From Pelomyxa schiedti (lineage: Eukaryota; Evosea; Pelobiontida; Pelomyxidae), in the NCBI GenBank assembly GCA_020536535.1, contig JAHLWZ010000702.1, positions 5,452-69,451 on the forward strand: a stretch of DNA of 64,000 nucleotides. The letters run 5' to 3'. The translations under genes and the position numbers were made by a program. Shown here piece after piece: positions 1 through 10,261 of the stretch. Below the pieces are notes generated by a model. That model worked only from the letters and a program-made list of their open reading frames with translations, had not been told where the DNA came from and made no database searches. Within the stretch, counting starts at the first letter, position 1, and each line of letters begins with the position of its first letter.

Positions 1-370
1 ATCCAACCAGCCTGTTATCCCCGTCTGACTCCCCAAACGTCTCAAAGACCCCAGACCTGACAACACCAAGGGTCGGTGACAGCCGCATCCACACGTGTGC
101 CTCGTGGTCCAGGTCCCTCGCGGTGCCCCCCTTTATCCCTCCACTCACTGTGAACACCACTTCCCTGCAGCAGCACACGACCCACTCCCTGCCAAGCTGC
201 TCGATTATGGAGGGGGATGCAATGAGGAGCCTGGCCGGCGACAGCGCTCTCGTCCTTGCAATAAGTGCTCCACATGCAAACGTGATGAACTGGTCAACAG
301 CTGACACCACGACGTCGAGCGCGACTCGTGGGGGCGACCACACCGCTGGATGTGATTGCATTATTCCCAT
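1..370 (-). CDS. Unassigned family protein, N-terminal part (cut by window edge)
   Basis: An uninterrupted minus-strand frame runs from an ATG at 370 to the window start, about 123 codons without stop. It begins MGIMQSHP and carries the blocks DQFITFACGALIARTRA, SPARLLIASPSIIEQLGREW and HVWMRLSPTLGVV. These also occur in the two plus-strand genes at 616 and 2064, so it is a third paralogue. The MGxxxS start fits an N-myristoylation signal (inference). It is head-to-head with the next copy, with 245 bp between start codons, so the two may share a promoter region. Its C-terminal half lies outside the window. Function is unknown; I recognise no named domain. Confidence 0.8.
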   Translation of the reverse strand, partial: MGIMQSHPAVWSPPRVALDVVVSAVDQFITFACGALIARTRALSPARLLIASPSIIEQLGREWVVCCCREVVFTVSGGIKGGTARDLDHEAHVWMRLSPTLGVVRSGVFETFGESDGDNRLVG

Positions 371-615
371 CTTTCAAATCTAGTCTTTTTTTCAAAGTGG
401 TGCGTTGACAAGAACGAAGCAACCAAGCAACAGCTCCTTCAACCAATTGGAAATTCCAGGAACACGTTTTGATTGTGAGGGCTCATCCCAGTCTGACACG
501 CTCTATCCCAAACACAGAGACCCCACGACACTTTCCACGATCTTGTGGAATTGCAGAACCCTCCGGAAACTGCAACAACTACGACCGTCTTTCCAAAACA
601 TCGTAATCACGCGGC

Positions 616-2004
616 ATGCAGATCCAAACCACACGGACGACGGAAACTTCTGCAGTTCAGACTACCCCATCGGTACCACCACCACGATACCTAATCGAAG
701 TGGTAGCGTCGGCCGCGGACCAGTTCGTCGCGTTCGCGTGCGGCGCACTCGCGTCGAGGGCGGCGAGGCACCGGTCGCCGGCCAGGCTGCTCGCGTCGTC
801 GCCGTCGCTCGTCGAGCAGTTTGGCAGGGAGTGGGTGGTCGCGCGCGGCGGCTGCAGGGAGGTGGTGATGACCCTGAGCGGAGGGGTCTCGGGGGACAGC
901 GCGCTGGACAGCTGCCACGAGGTGCACGTGCGCATGGGCCTGTCGCCGACGCTCGGGGTTGTAGGCCACGTGATGCTGGAGATGACGGCGCACTATTTTG
1001 ACCGCTCCAAGCTTGTTGGGTGCATTGGGTCCGGGGAGACAGCAAGGAGGATACAGCAGCCGCCAGGAGCGGGAGGAGGAGCTGCTCCCTCGAGGGGCAG
1101 TAGGGGCCAGGGAAGTCACATGGAAATTGGCAAGGAAAGGCTGCTGATGACGAGGACGAGGACCACGGGTGTGTTGATTGACATTGTGGATGGAAGGGGA
1201 TCGGTGGTGAGGAACCTGTTCCCTGGCGATGGGACGACTGACACAAGGTGGCTAAACACCTCCGTTTACTCCAACAGCAGGTGGCTCGTGCTTTTGAATT
1301 CCGGAGAAATTATTCTGTGGAGGCTCTGGCTGCCCAATGAGTCTGAAGAAAGCAACGGCAACCCGCTGTTCACTGAGGAGTGCTGCGCAAAGATAAAGTT
1401 GGGTTATAAGCCCTATCTTTCAGCTGCACTCTGTGAGCATGATCCCGATGTGTTGCTCATGGCCGACATGGGAGATCCTTTCCTTAGGCACGTTGATTTG
1501 AAAGAGAGCTTCAACCAGGGTGCCATCGTTCTCAAGAAGGATCCTGTGCCTATCTCATTGCCCACAAATAATATCATCTCTGTGCTCGGTGGTGATCCAA
1601 TCTGCGCCTTCACACAGGGGTGCACAACGCAGATTTACCACTTCCACAACACCAGCACCAACCGAGCACACACCATTGAAGGCGTAGTCCGCGTTCTCGG
1701 GGGAAACCTCATTGCAGTCTGCACCTACGGACCAACACCTGAGCTCAGTGTGATACGCACCTCTGATGACCTCTTCACACCCTCCATTGGTGTCCCTTTT
1801 CAGAGGTCGTTTGACACAGGTGGATCAGCCATCGTGATGTCAGTCACTGACATGCTGCCTTGTGGGGTTGTTGTGTGGCAGTGCTCAACACGTCCAGGGC
1901 CACTCCCTTCCACACCCACAACAGGTTCATCAGTGGTGACCAGGTACGCCATCACTGATGCTGAGACTGACACCCTCTTGGCTTTGATCAAATACCACCA
2001 ATAA
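616..2004 (+). CDS. Unassigned family protein, complete copy (462 aa), intronless
   Basis: A single uninterrupted frame of 462 codons, unusual here because almost every other gene is split. The first 150 residues hold the family block (QFVAFACGALASRAA, then SPSLVEQFGREWVV, then HVRMGLSPTLGVV). The C-terminal 300 residues contain spaced beta-like segments such as NSRWLVLLNSGEIILWRL and DPDVLLMADMGDPFLRHVDL, and end near RYAITDAETDTLLALI. The repeated strand-turn pattern suggests a WD-like beta-propeller, but this is weak inference. The 5' third is strongly GC-rich, the 3' two-thirds are not. It lies tandem to the next copy with only 59 bp between. Function unknown. Confidence 0.85.
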   Translation: MQIQTTRTTETSAVQTTPSVPPPRYLIEVVASAADQFVAFACGALASRAARHRSPARLLASSPSLVEQFGREWVVARGGCREVVMTLSGGVSGDSALDSCHEVHVRMGLSPTLGVVGHVMLEMTAHYFDRSKLVGCIGSGETARRIQQPPGAGGGAAPSRGSRGQGSHMEIGKERLLMTRTRTTGVLIDIVDGRGSVVRNLFPGDGTTDTRWLNTSVYSNSRWLVLLNSGEIILWRLWLPNESEESNGNPLFTEECCAKIKLGYKPYLSAALCEHDPDVLLMADMGDPFLRHVDLKESFNQGAIVLKKDPVPISLPTNNIISVLGGDPICAFTQGCTTQIYHFHNTSTNRAHTIEGVVRVLGGNLIAVCTYGPTPELSVIRTSDDLFTPSIGVPFQRSFDTGGSAIVMSVTDMLPCGVVVWQCSTRPGPLPSTPTTGSSVVTRYAITDAETDTLLALIKYHQ

Positions 2005-2063
2005 TAAATTAGAGTGTATGTATTGGTGCTGATGTACATTCCCTTACCAGAAAGACCTGAAAA

Positions 2064-3491
2064 ATGGGAACGGCACAGTCAACACAGTCGAACAGCAACA
2101 ACGACAACAAACCACAAACTCATCAACCACACCAAACATACACCAACGCGCCAACAACAAACTCTTCGCCACAACGAGTCACACTCGAAGTAACAATATC
2201 AGCGGCGGGGCAGTTCATCGCGTTCGCGTGCGGCTCACTCGTTGCCAGGACGAGGGCGCGGTCGCCGGCCAGGCTCCTCGCCGCGTCCCCGTCGATAATC
2301 GCGCAGTTTGGCAGGGAGTGGGTCGTGCGCGGCTGCCGCGACGTTGTCGAATCCATGCTCGTGGGCGAGGACGTCGTAAAGACGACGCGCACGGGCAGGG
2401 CGTACCATCAGGTGCACGTGTGGATGAGACTGTCGCCGACGCTCGGGGTTGTGAGGTCGGCCCAGTTCGCGACGACCGAGGCCGCGATGAGGAACCTCAT
2501 TGGGCACGTTGGAACCACGACGACGGGTGGTGTTGTTGCTGCTCAGCCAAGGAAGGAGGAGGAGCGCAGGGAAGGATATTCACCAGATTCATCGTGTTGT
2601 TGTTGTGAAAGGCTTGTACTGGAGGATGGCAGCTCGGGAACGCGAGAGTTTGACTTCGAAGTGGTGGATGGGAATGGATGCGCGGTGGAGCACGTGGCAC
2701 CTGTTGGGAACGGCGCGGCTGCGGCGCGGCGGCATTCTTCCATCCACGTCAACAGCAGGTGGCTTGTGGTTCTCAGAGACAGACACATGACAGTGTGGAG
2801 GATTGGGGGTTCAGGAAGAGGAAGTGAGTTGTTCACTGAGGATCGCTGTAAAAGCATTGACCTGGGAACTCGTAATTTTCGCGCAGCTCTGAGCGACCAC
2901 CACGTGAATGTTCTGTTTTTGCCAATCCGCACCTGCGACGATAATAATATGGCTCAGACCCACTTGGAGATGATTGACTTGGAGGAGAGTTTCAGCAAGG
3001 GAATGAAGGTGATGCAAGCTGAGCCAATTTCCCTGCCACCTGGAAACTGTGTGAACTTTCTTTGTGGTGATCCCCTTTGTGCAGTTTACCAGGAAATCAG
3101 AGGAGGCCTAAGTGTGTACAACACGGAGTCCAACACAAACCACACTTTCAGAGGGGAGAGTTATGTTCACTGCCTCAGCCCCACCGTCATTGCAGTCAAC
3201 ACCATTGGGATGGAATATGAGGTATACAACACATCCAACCTCAACACACCTTGCCTGAGAATCAGTTCCCAGAGGTTTGTGTCACAAGTGAAAATGCAAG
3301 TGCGGTTTGGCAGCCAACAAGTTGCTGGGATTCTAATGTGGGCATCTGAGGGGCAGAACCCACATCAGCCAGGCAAAGCAACTGGCTGGACAAGAAGGTA
3401 TGCGATCACAGATGCTGAGACTGACACCCTCTTGGCTGTTGTCAATTATGTCCTCACGTTAGGTCAGGACAAACTGTTTTTCTTTCATTGA
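2064..3491 (+). CDS. Unassigned family protein, complete copy (475 aa), intronless
   Basis: Tandem paralogue of the gene at 616. It starts MGTAQSTQ, again MGxxxS, so N-myristoylation is plausible; an Asn/Gln/Thr-rich leader follows. The conserved N-terminal block (GQFIAFACGSLVARTRA, SPARLLAASPSIIAQFGREW, HVWMRLSPTLGVV) is followed by a variable segment, then NSRWLVVLRDRHMTVWRI, DHHVNVLFLPIR, LEMIDLEESFSKGMKV and the shared end RRYAITDAETDTLLAVVNY. Like its neighbours it has no intron. The stop codon is only 36 bp from the left arm of the foldback element. Function unknown. Confidence 0.85.
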   Translation: MGTAQSTQSNSNNDNKPQTHQPHQTYTNAPTTNSSPQRVTLEVTISAAGQFIAFACGSLVARTRARSPARLLAASPSIIAQFGREWVVRGCRDVVESMLVGEDVVKTTRTGRAYHQVHVWMRLSPTLGVVRSAQFATTEAAMRNLIGHVGTTTTGGVVAAQPRKEEERREGYSPDSSCCCCERLVLEDGSSGTREFDFEVVDGNGCAVEHVAPVGNGAAAARRHSSIHVNSRWLVVLRDRHMTVWRIGGSGRGSELFTEDRCKSIDLGTRNFRAALSDHHVNVLFLPIRTCDDNNMAQTHLEMIDLEESFSKGMKVMQAEPISLPPGNCVNFLCGDPLCAVYQEIRGGLSVYNTESNTNHTFRGESYVHCLSPTVIAVNTIGMEYEVYNTSNLNTPCLRISSQRFVSQVKMQVRFGSQQVAGILMWASEGQNPHQPGKATGWTRRYAITDAETDTLLAVVNYVLTLGQDKLFFFH

Positions 3492-3527
3492 GTACCACAA
3501 ACATGATCAATTAGTTTTCCTTGTCAC

Positions 3528-3700
3528 CATGAGAGAGTTACAGATTTTTTTAAAAAGTGCGGGCCAACTCGCGATTTTTGAAACTTTTTTTTTTTCCCCC
3601 CTTAAACTTCGGAGGGGATAAGCTCCGCTCCCTGGGGACAGTTTCCAGGGGGAGGTTCCCAGTCGTCATCGCCTCGGAGAGCTCTACAAACTCATGTCCG
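3528..3700 (+). repeat. Left terminal inverted repeat of the foldback element
   Basis: Left arm. It pairs with about 4560-4765. Best-conserved parts are the outer 28 nt and the GGAGGGGATAAGCTCCGCTC section; the two arms differ by short T-tract length changes between these blocks. Confidence 0.65.
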
Positions 3701-4224
3701 CAAAAATTAAAAAACCAATATAAACAGAGACTGAGCTCTGTTGAGGTCCAGACATTGTCTGGTCTTTGGCTGAATAAAATAATCAACAGACCGGAACGCT
3801 GTACTTTTCGTTATCGTCGCTCAGGATCGGCGGTCTGGTGTTTTTTTTATTCAGCCATTTCACATAATTTCGATCACAGTCAGCGATTTCCAATAAATGT
3901 ATTGATTTGGGATTTTGGTGAATAAAATACACCGCCGATAACGAAAATGAGAGCGAAAAAAAGCGTTTCTTGTTTAACCGCGGTGCACAGGGACGGTGGT
4001 AGTGTGGCTTGTGTGCAACGAACTGTGGTGTGAGGAGAGTGCGGTGTACTAGGAGAAGGCAGAGGCTCGACAGAGGTTGGTGGGGCAGTTCAGGAAAATC
4101 TAAAAACTTTCTGTAAAAAGAGGGTACTTTACTTACGAGATAATGCCGTGTATCCCACAAGTGACAATTAATGCTTTGGTAAAAAAAAAAGTTAAAGAGG
4201 TGGGAATTGTAGATGTAGCCGAGG

Positions 4225-4340
4225 TTGTGGTCGCGGTCTTCGCGACCGCTATTCGGTTGTGATTGCGATCGCGGTTGCGATTGCGATCGCGGTTGCGCCT
4301 GTGTTTGTACTCGTAGTCGCAGTCGCAATCGTCATAACAG
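4225..4340. repeat. Degenerate GCGATCGCGG/TTGCGATT short repeat
   Basis: About 110 bp made of overlapping TTGCGATTGCGATCGCGG-type units with drift toward AGTCGCAGTCGCAATCG. It lies inside the foldback element. It is partly self-complementary and would form hairpins. No coding role seen. Confidence 0.55.
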
Positions 4341-4559
4341 TCGGAGCCTAGCCCAGCCAAGAGAATTGGGTGTTGCGGTAGCTGTTGCGTTGGCTGTGGT
4401 TGTCGTTTCGTCACCTACGGAGCCGGCACGGGAGAGTGCAACACAGTTGGTTATTTGTTTTTTTGTTAAAACGCAGTTGTAAAGTGACTTTGCCTCTTTT
4501 TTTTTTTTTTCCCCCTTTGCACCAGGAGCAGATCGGCTCAGATCCCAGCAAAGTCTCTT

Positions 4560-4765
4560 TCCGCATTTCTGGGGAGATGAGATTGTGGAACTCTCTGAGG
4601 TGATGACGATTGTAACACTCCTACAAAAAACTGTCCCAAGGGAGCGGAGCCTATCCCCTCCGAAGTTTAAGGGGAAAAGTAGGAAGGAAAAAAAATACAA
4701 AATTTAATTCCGTCGGGTGGCTTCGTTTCGTTCGTTTTTTTAAAAAAATCTGTAACTCTCTCATG
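4560..4765 (-). repeat. Right terminal inverted repeat of the foldback element
   Basis: Right arm, inverted relative to 3528-3700. It reads TCTGTAACTCTCTCATG at its outer edge and CCTATCCCCTCCGAAG further in. Confidence 0.65.
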
Positions 4766-5086
4766 TTGGAGACAGACTGGGAGGTGTTATGGCTGGAGTG
4801 TTTGGACTGGCACACCCATGTTGTGACTGCTGAAGCTGGACAGCTGTGTACTTCCAGGAGCTACAGAGAAACTCGTCTCTAAACTTGGTCCATGTGATGG
4901 CGGTCTTCTTCCTGGGTTCCATTGAGGTATCTGGGACCAGAACCTTTACGGTTGTGGCGGGTGGCTTTTCTTTAATTTAGAAAAGAGCAATCACATCTTT
5001 CTAACAACCAAGTTGGCAACAAGAGGAAGGACCTGTGGGCGTGACGCTTCGGGAGTGAAGGGGCATTGTGAAGAAAACGAACCGAC
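4766..5086. other. Intergenic stretch upstream of the ARL gene
   Basis: Between the foldback element and the ARL start codon. A 39-codon plus-strand frame begins at 4763 just inside the element's end, but it has no recognisable content. Presumably it includes the ARL promoter and 5' leader. Confidence 0.4.
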
Positions 5087-5798
5087 ATGGGTACTGAGTT
5101 TTCATACCTGCTGGAAAGATGTAGGCGCGATGTCAAAATTATAATGGTTTGTATGGCGGTGTATTTTAAGGTTTTTTGACCTATGGTGAAGGTTGGAATG
5201 GAGGGCGCAGGGAAAACCACGATAACGTGTGATACTACCACTTTTCTTGTTTTTTGGCTCACTGGTAGGTATGCTGTAGGTTCAGACTACGTGGTAAGGA
5301 GGAAGAACCCTACTCCACTGGATTGGTTGAAGTCGTTCAATTTAAGAATGTAAATTTCAGTATGCAAGCGCCCATAATACGAAAATCTTATTAAGATATA
5401 CAAGCTGTGTGGGACCTTGGAACTCAGAGCCCGATAAGACCATACTGGAGCAATGTAAATGCCGGCAGCTACAAAAACCCCTCTAACTACCACTCTAGTA
5501 CTACCCAGGAACTCAGGGTATCATTTTTGTTGTGGACTCTGAAAACGTTGACAGCCTCGAGGAAGCACGTTCTGAGCTGCATTCGCTTCTAGGTGATGAG
5601 CGGCTGCAAAAGGCCAGCCTCCTTATTCTTGCCAACAAGCAGGACTTGCCAGGGGCTGCACCAAGATCCTACCTAACAGAACAATTGGACTTGCAAAGAG
5701 TGACTAACAGGAAATGGAACCTATTCCTTTGTAGTGCTATTGGTTGTGAAGGATTGGGTGACGCCTTGGAGTGGTTATCCAATAATGTATCTGAGTAG
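5087..5798 (+). CDS. ARF-like small GTPase (ARL1/ARL5 type), five exons
   Basis: Exons 5087-5146, 5192-5226, 5280-5359, 5405-5454 and 5499-5798 join in frame to a 174-residue protein, the normal ARF/ARL length. All introns are GT-AG and 44-53 nt. It starts MGTEFS, giving the Gly2 used for myristoylation in this family. The P-loop is GMEGAGKT. The interswitch is VEVVQFKNVNF, followed by WDLGTQSPIRPYW and YYPGTQGIIFVVDS. The guanine-specificity motif is ANKQDLPGA and the last G-motif is CSAIG. Two departures stand out: the usual PTIGFN switch-I segment reads PYSTGL, and the G3 motif WDxGGQ reads WDLGTQ. Expected role: membrane trafficking at Golgi or endosomes. Family is secure; subfamily is not. 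Confidence 0.9.
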
Positions 5799-5852
5799 AA
5801 AGTAAAGAAAAGGGAAAAAATTTTCTTTCTGTTTGTTTGGGAAACAAAATTG

Positions 5853-7648
5853 TTACAGTGCTTGGAAAGAAGGGGACGATGACAACCACTCATAGTGGAA
5901 GAATTTTCCAGGAGGGGCATCAACCCTTTCAAATGTGTGGGCTCCAAAGTAATCACGCTGGGCCTGAAGAAGATTGGCAGGGAGGAATGGTGATCTGTAC
6001 CCATCATAGTAGGCCAATGCACTTGAAATGGCTGGAATTGGTACACCGGACTGTGGTGTGGTGGATTATTCAAGCAAGGTGTTATGGGATGATACCTGAA
6101 TGGCTAGGGCAGCAACTTCACGCCAGCCAGACTGGGCAGCGGAAAGCTTTTCAGCGAAATATGGAGCCAACATCAGATTGGGAAGTGCATTGTCCGCCAC
6201 AAATGCATCACGGATATTGGATAGAAACTTTGATCTGATAATGCAACCACCACGCCAGGTCATTGCAATGGCTCCGTAATCGAGGTTCCATTTCTGAGCC
6301 TAATGGTGGGGTGTCAAACAGGTGTTTTTACAAAGGAAAGACAGGATTGAACCTGAGAGGTAGCTCTCATTAACGAAAAACCTTGTGCATAAGATACAAC
6401 TTTGGAAGAATAAAGCGCTTTGCCAATCATATCTACAAGCCGCGCCTTATCGCCGATAGGTGTGGATGGGCCATGTGGGCCTTCAAGAATTTTGGCAGCA
6501 TGAAGTCTTTCTGTCTTCAGTGCCGACAACACCCTTGAGGAAGTTAGGAACAGGAAATTCATAACAGAAAAGCTACCGGGCAAATACAGCTTCTGCAATC
6601 AAAGTGACAGGGGAACCTATCTCCAATGCCTCTTGGGCTGTCCACTTTCCTGTGCCCTTCTGCCCGGCGGTGTCCATAACAAGGTCCACGATATGAGCAC
6701 CGGTAGTTTTATCTCGAGCACGGAGTATGTCTGCTGTTATTTCAATCAGATAACTTCCCAGATCGCCACTGTTCCACTGGTCAAATATGGCGGCCATTTC
6801 GTCGTTTGACATGTGGGCAACATTCTTAAGAAGGCTGTAGGCTTCACAAATCTTATTGTAATCAGAATAGGTTAAAAGGAGTGCAGTCTAATACCAATTG
6901 CATATCCCCATACTCAATACCGTTATGAACCATTTTCACATAGTGTCCTGCCCCGCCCTCCCCAATCCAGCCTACACACTTGGAGTGGTCCTCTGGAACT
7001 TCCGCAGCCATTGAAGTGAGAATAGGTTTAATCTGGTGTATGTGAAAAAACGTAGAGAATTGACTGTATATTACCAAAGGCCAGGCTTCAGCATTTCCAC
7101 CAGGCATGAGTGAGGGTCCTTTCAGAGCACCTTCCTCTCCTCCAGAAACACCCATACCCACGAAAATAATCCCTCTACTACGCAATTCAGCCACACGCCG
7201 ATCAGTATCAGGGAAGTGCGAATTACCCCCGTCCATAATGATATCACCAGGTGACAAGAACGGTAGCAGTGTCTGAATGGTGGCTTTTCCACAAACATTA
7301 GACCAAAGATTATGATGATATTCGAAAAAGAAAAAAGCTCACACCGTCAACAGGTTTGCCAGCCAAAATCATAATGAGTATCTTTGCAGGCTTGCACAAA
7401 ACGTCCACGAAGTCAGCGACTCCCTCACATGCCACTATCCTGTCATCAACAGCAGGTGCAGATGCAGAAACAGACTCATGGGACAACGGCGGGTGCCTGG
7501 CGTACTTGGAGTACTTTGCACGTGCAACAGCGTCCTCGGGTCTGTTGTAGACTGCAACCTTCAACCCTCGTGAGGCTGCATTCAGGGCAAGGCTCTCCCC
7601 CATAACTCCGAGACCAATTACTCCAAACTGACAACTACCTCTGCTCAT
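5853..7648 (-). CDS. 6-phosphogluconate dehydrogenase (decarboxylating)
   Basis: Multi-exon minus-strand gene. It converts 6-phosphogluconate to ribulose 5-phosphate, CO2 and NADPH in the cytosolic oxidative pentose phosphate pathway. The first exon has the Rossmann motif [20 protein letters not shown]. Later exons show [31 protein letters not shown], the catalytic stretch [28 protein letters not shown], and the C-terminal [12 protein letters not shown]. It ends with a stop at 5853-5855. The ATG at 7648 (MSRGSCQFG) is preferred over one 63 bp upstream, because it directly precedes the conserved domain. Introns after KPVDG, EAWPL and MQL are 40-60 nt. It sits 228 bp downstream of glucose-6-phosphate dehydrogenase on the same strand. 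Confidence 0.93.
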
Positions 7649-7876
7649 TGTTGTTGCTGTCTCAGGGCTGTCTGTTTCTTCTTGGAGTTTTATTGTTTTG
7701 GTTTTATGCAATCAGGGACGAATAATTTTTCCTTAAACTGAAAAAAGGGATCGTACAGTACCACGCCCCCGTTTTTTTTTTATTTTTTTTTTATTTTGAA
7801 GACAATACGGTACCAGCAAATTGTGAAGACTACGTCCAATGCTTAAAACACACGAAAAAACGCGAATTTCAACATT

Positions 7877-9946
7877 TTAGGATTTCCCTGAAGCTGGTGG
7901 CCATTTGTATGTGGTGGAGGTGTATTCGAAGCCCATGGACTTGAGCATTCTGTCGGACTCTTCGGGACCACGGGTCCCCCATTTGTACTGAATTGGTTCC
8001 ACTCTTTGTGTTTCCAGAGCTTTCAACAATGGTGTGAATATCTGAAGTAGAAATGAGATTGGGAATGGTGAGGGGCCATACACTCCAGGCCACTCTCAAC
8101 TCATCCTGCCTAACGAATAAGCTGTGGTCACCACGAAGGACATCGCGTATCAGTTGCTCATACCTGTGCAGTGATTGAGGAAAAGAAAGAACGCAATAAA
8201 TGCCTACGCATCGGGGAGGTTTTCATTGAATCGGGATCTATATGTCAAGTCAAGTTCTGTCTGAACAAGTTCCCCAGAATGGCCAGGAATTTTGGTCATC
8301 AATTTGGAATAGATTGCTGTAAATTAAAGTCGGTATTGCAAAAACACTACGCTCCGTACCTTCATTTGGTTGAATACGGATTACAATTTCGTTAGGTATG
8401 GCGCCTTCAAACAGATAATGCTTTGGTGGCTGCAGCTGAATGCGGATCTCTGCTTTTCTTTCGTTGAGTCCCTTGCAATTGTTTATGCTTAAATTCTATG
8501 CATTACTTTCGTACCTTTCCACACTTCAAGATAAACGGAACTCCAGCCCACCGGGCATTTTGTACGCACAGGGCACAAGCAGCAAATGTCGGGGTTACCG
8601 AGTCACGGGGAACCCCAGTTTCTGAACGATAAGCTTCATACCTGTGATTGCTATTTAGTCACATCCTCAGTATGGTATACGCACTGCCCAATTACAGTAT
8701 TGCATTGAGGAACAGGGGGGATGCACTGAAGAACCTTCACTTTTTCATTTCTTATATCTTCTGCTGACAGGCTGACAGGAGGTTCCATAGCAACAAGTGC
8801 TAAAACTTGCAGTAGATGATTTTGCATTACCTAAAATCATGAGAATCTCAGAATATTATGTAAAAATCTCACATCACGAATAATTCCAAATTGATCGAAG
8901 TACCTATATCACTGAGATTTTAATGTATTATTTATTGTGTAGTACCCTCCTCTGCCCTCTGTGCCAATGTCTTCTTTGAAAGTAATTACTACACATTTTA
9001 TGTGATTTCTATTCCACAATGGCTCAAACATAGAGTTGGCAAATCTAAGGGAATGGCGGGCCTAATTGAGAACTAGTTTGCTTCTATAAATGGTGGAACC
9101 TCAGGGCAAGAAGGTTCATGACCATTTCCTTTCCCAAGTAGTGGTCTATGCGATAGAGTTGCTCTTCTGTATACAAGGCGGACAGGTCCCGTTGTAAGAG
9201 TTCACTAGACTCCAAATCTCTCCCAAACGGTTTTTCAATTACAAATCTGTTCCAACCTTTTTTGTTTTTGATGAAAAACCTAATATTAGGATTAGGTGAT
9301 AAGAAACCTGTGGTTGAAAGAGCAGCTGGTTTCATAGCCGCGGCCACTTGTGTGAAAATTGAAGGTGGAATAGAGAAATAGAAGACGCGGTTCGCTGATG
9401 CCTTGCCAGCCTCAAGAGTACGTAGGAACTCGGCCAGAGTGGCGTATCCCTGCGGATTAGCATACTCTCCTTGTATGTAATGAACCCGCTCAAGGAATTC
9501 CACAACGGTGGGAGGTGGAATATTGGCTGGAAACTTGGACTTAATGCCTTCACGGAAATCGTGGTGAGTGATAGCACTCCTTGCATATCCCACTATATGT
9601 ACATGTGAGGGAATGAGCCTATGGTGCTAATCAAGAATCAATAAGAGGGAAGCATTGTTCTAAAGTATACATAGAGTTTCAAAAGAGATGGAAACAGTTT
9701 CTTCTTGGCAAGATCACCAGAAGCCCCAATTACAACAACTGTGAATGCAGATTGCTCAGAGAAACTGTTTTTTTTGAAATAAAAAGTGAGATTGGTCGTG
9801 ACAGTGAGGAGATCTCACTTTGAAGTCACAAGATCTGAGGCATCAGCAGTAGGGTTGTGTCTACGAAACACGGGAAAACACGGTGCGCACTCTGTGGAAA
9901 AAGTGTCATAATAAACTGTCACACTAGTACGAAGCTTACGATTCAT
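7877..9946 (-). CDS. Glucose-6-phosphate 1-dehydrogenase
   Basis: Catalyses glucose 6-phosphate to 6-phosphogluconolactone with NADP reduction, the entry step of the oxidative pentose phosphate pathway. Seen in order: the coenzyme motif [20 protein letters not shown] (second exon), a helical segment with [21 protein letters not shown], the [11 protein letters not shown] block, and the catalytic signature [19 protein letters not shown]. Then come C-terminal exons with [19 protein letters not shown] and a last exon ending [10 protein letters not shown]. The start is uncertain: ATG at 9946 (MNRKLRT) is chosen because the sequence upstream is A-rich and low-complexity, but the frame stays open to an ATG at 10123. 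At least six short introns. The next enzyme but one of the pathway is encoded immediately downstream. Confidence 0.9.
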
Positions 9947-10261
9947 GGTTTCGTGCAAGACGGTTTCTTCCTTTTTTTTTAATTTTTGTCGTTTGGGTTG
10001 GTTTTTGCCTTTCCATCTTTCAGGGGTGTCACCGTACAAGGGGAATTGAAATTTGATGGCCAGACCCCCTGATGTGATTGAGGCAAGACTTGTTGAAGAA
10101 CCTTTAGAGTTGTAGTACATCATCGGGAGTGCAGTGTTCCAGAACCAGTCGGAAAGTCTGTGGGTGATTAAGGCGAAAAAGCAGAGAAGAAATTTTTCCT
10201 CGAAGGAAGAGACGGAGGGTCCCGGAACTGTTTGGTTTGATCAGACTGAGGCACATTTCCA

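Larger units (their letters stand above)
3528..4765. mobile_element. Foldback / MITE-like element with long imperfect terminal inverted repeats
   Basis: The outermost 28 nt (from CATGAGAGAGTTACAGAT at 3528) recur in inverted orientation ending at 4765. Further in, the block around CTTAAACTTCGGAGGGGAT (left, about 3600-3660; right, about 4620-4675 on the other strand) is matched over about 50 bases with few differences. Similarity continues through the GTCATCGCCTCGGAGAG region to about 3700 and 4560. The interior holds a second palindrome (about 3803-3950) but no convincing coding frame. No clear target-site duplication is visible. A non-autonomous DNA transposon or foldback element is the simplest reading. 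Confidence 0.65.

Noticed and set aside
405..1001. 198-codon plus-strand frame overlapping the gene at 616
   Set aside because: Out-of-frame shadow of the GC-rich 5' end of the family gene; its content is Arg/Gly-rich with no conserved block.
10128..10261. ATG-less frame upstream of the OCRL start as extra exon
   Set aside because: No support from domain content; MEQHVARNLL at 10262 gives a simpler start.
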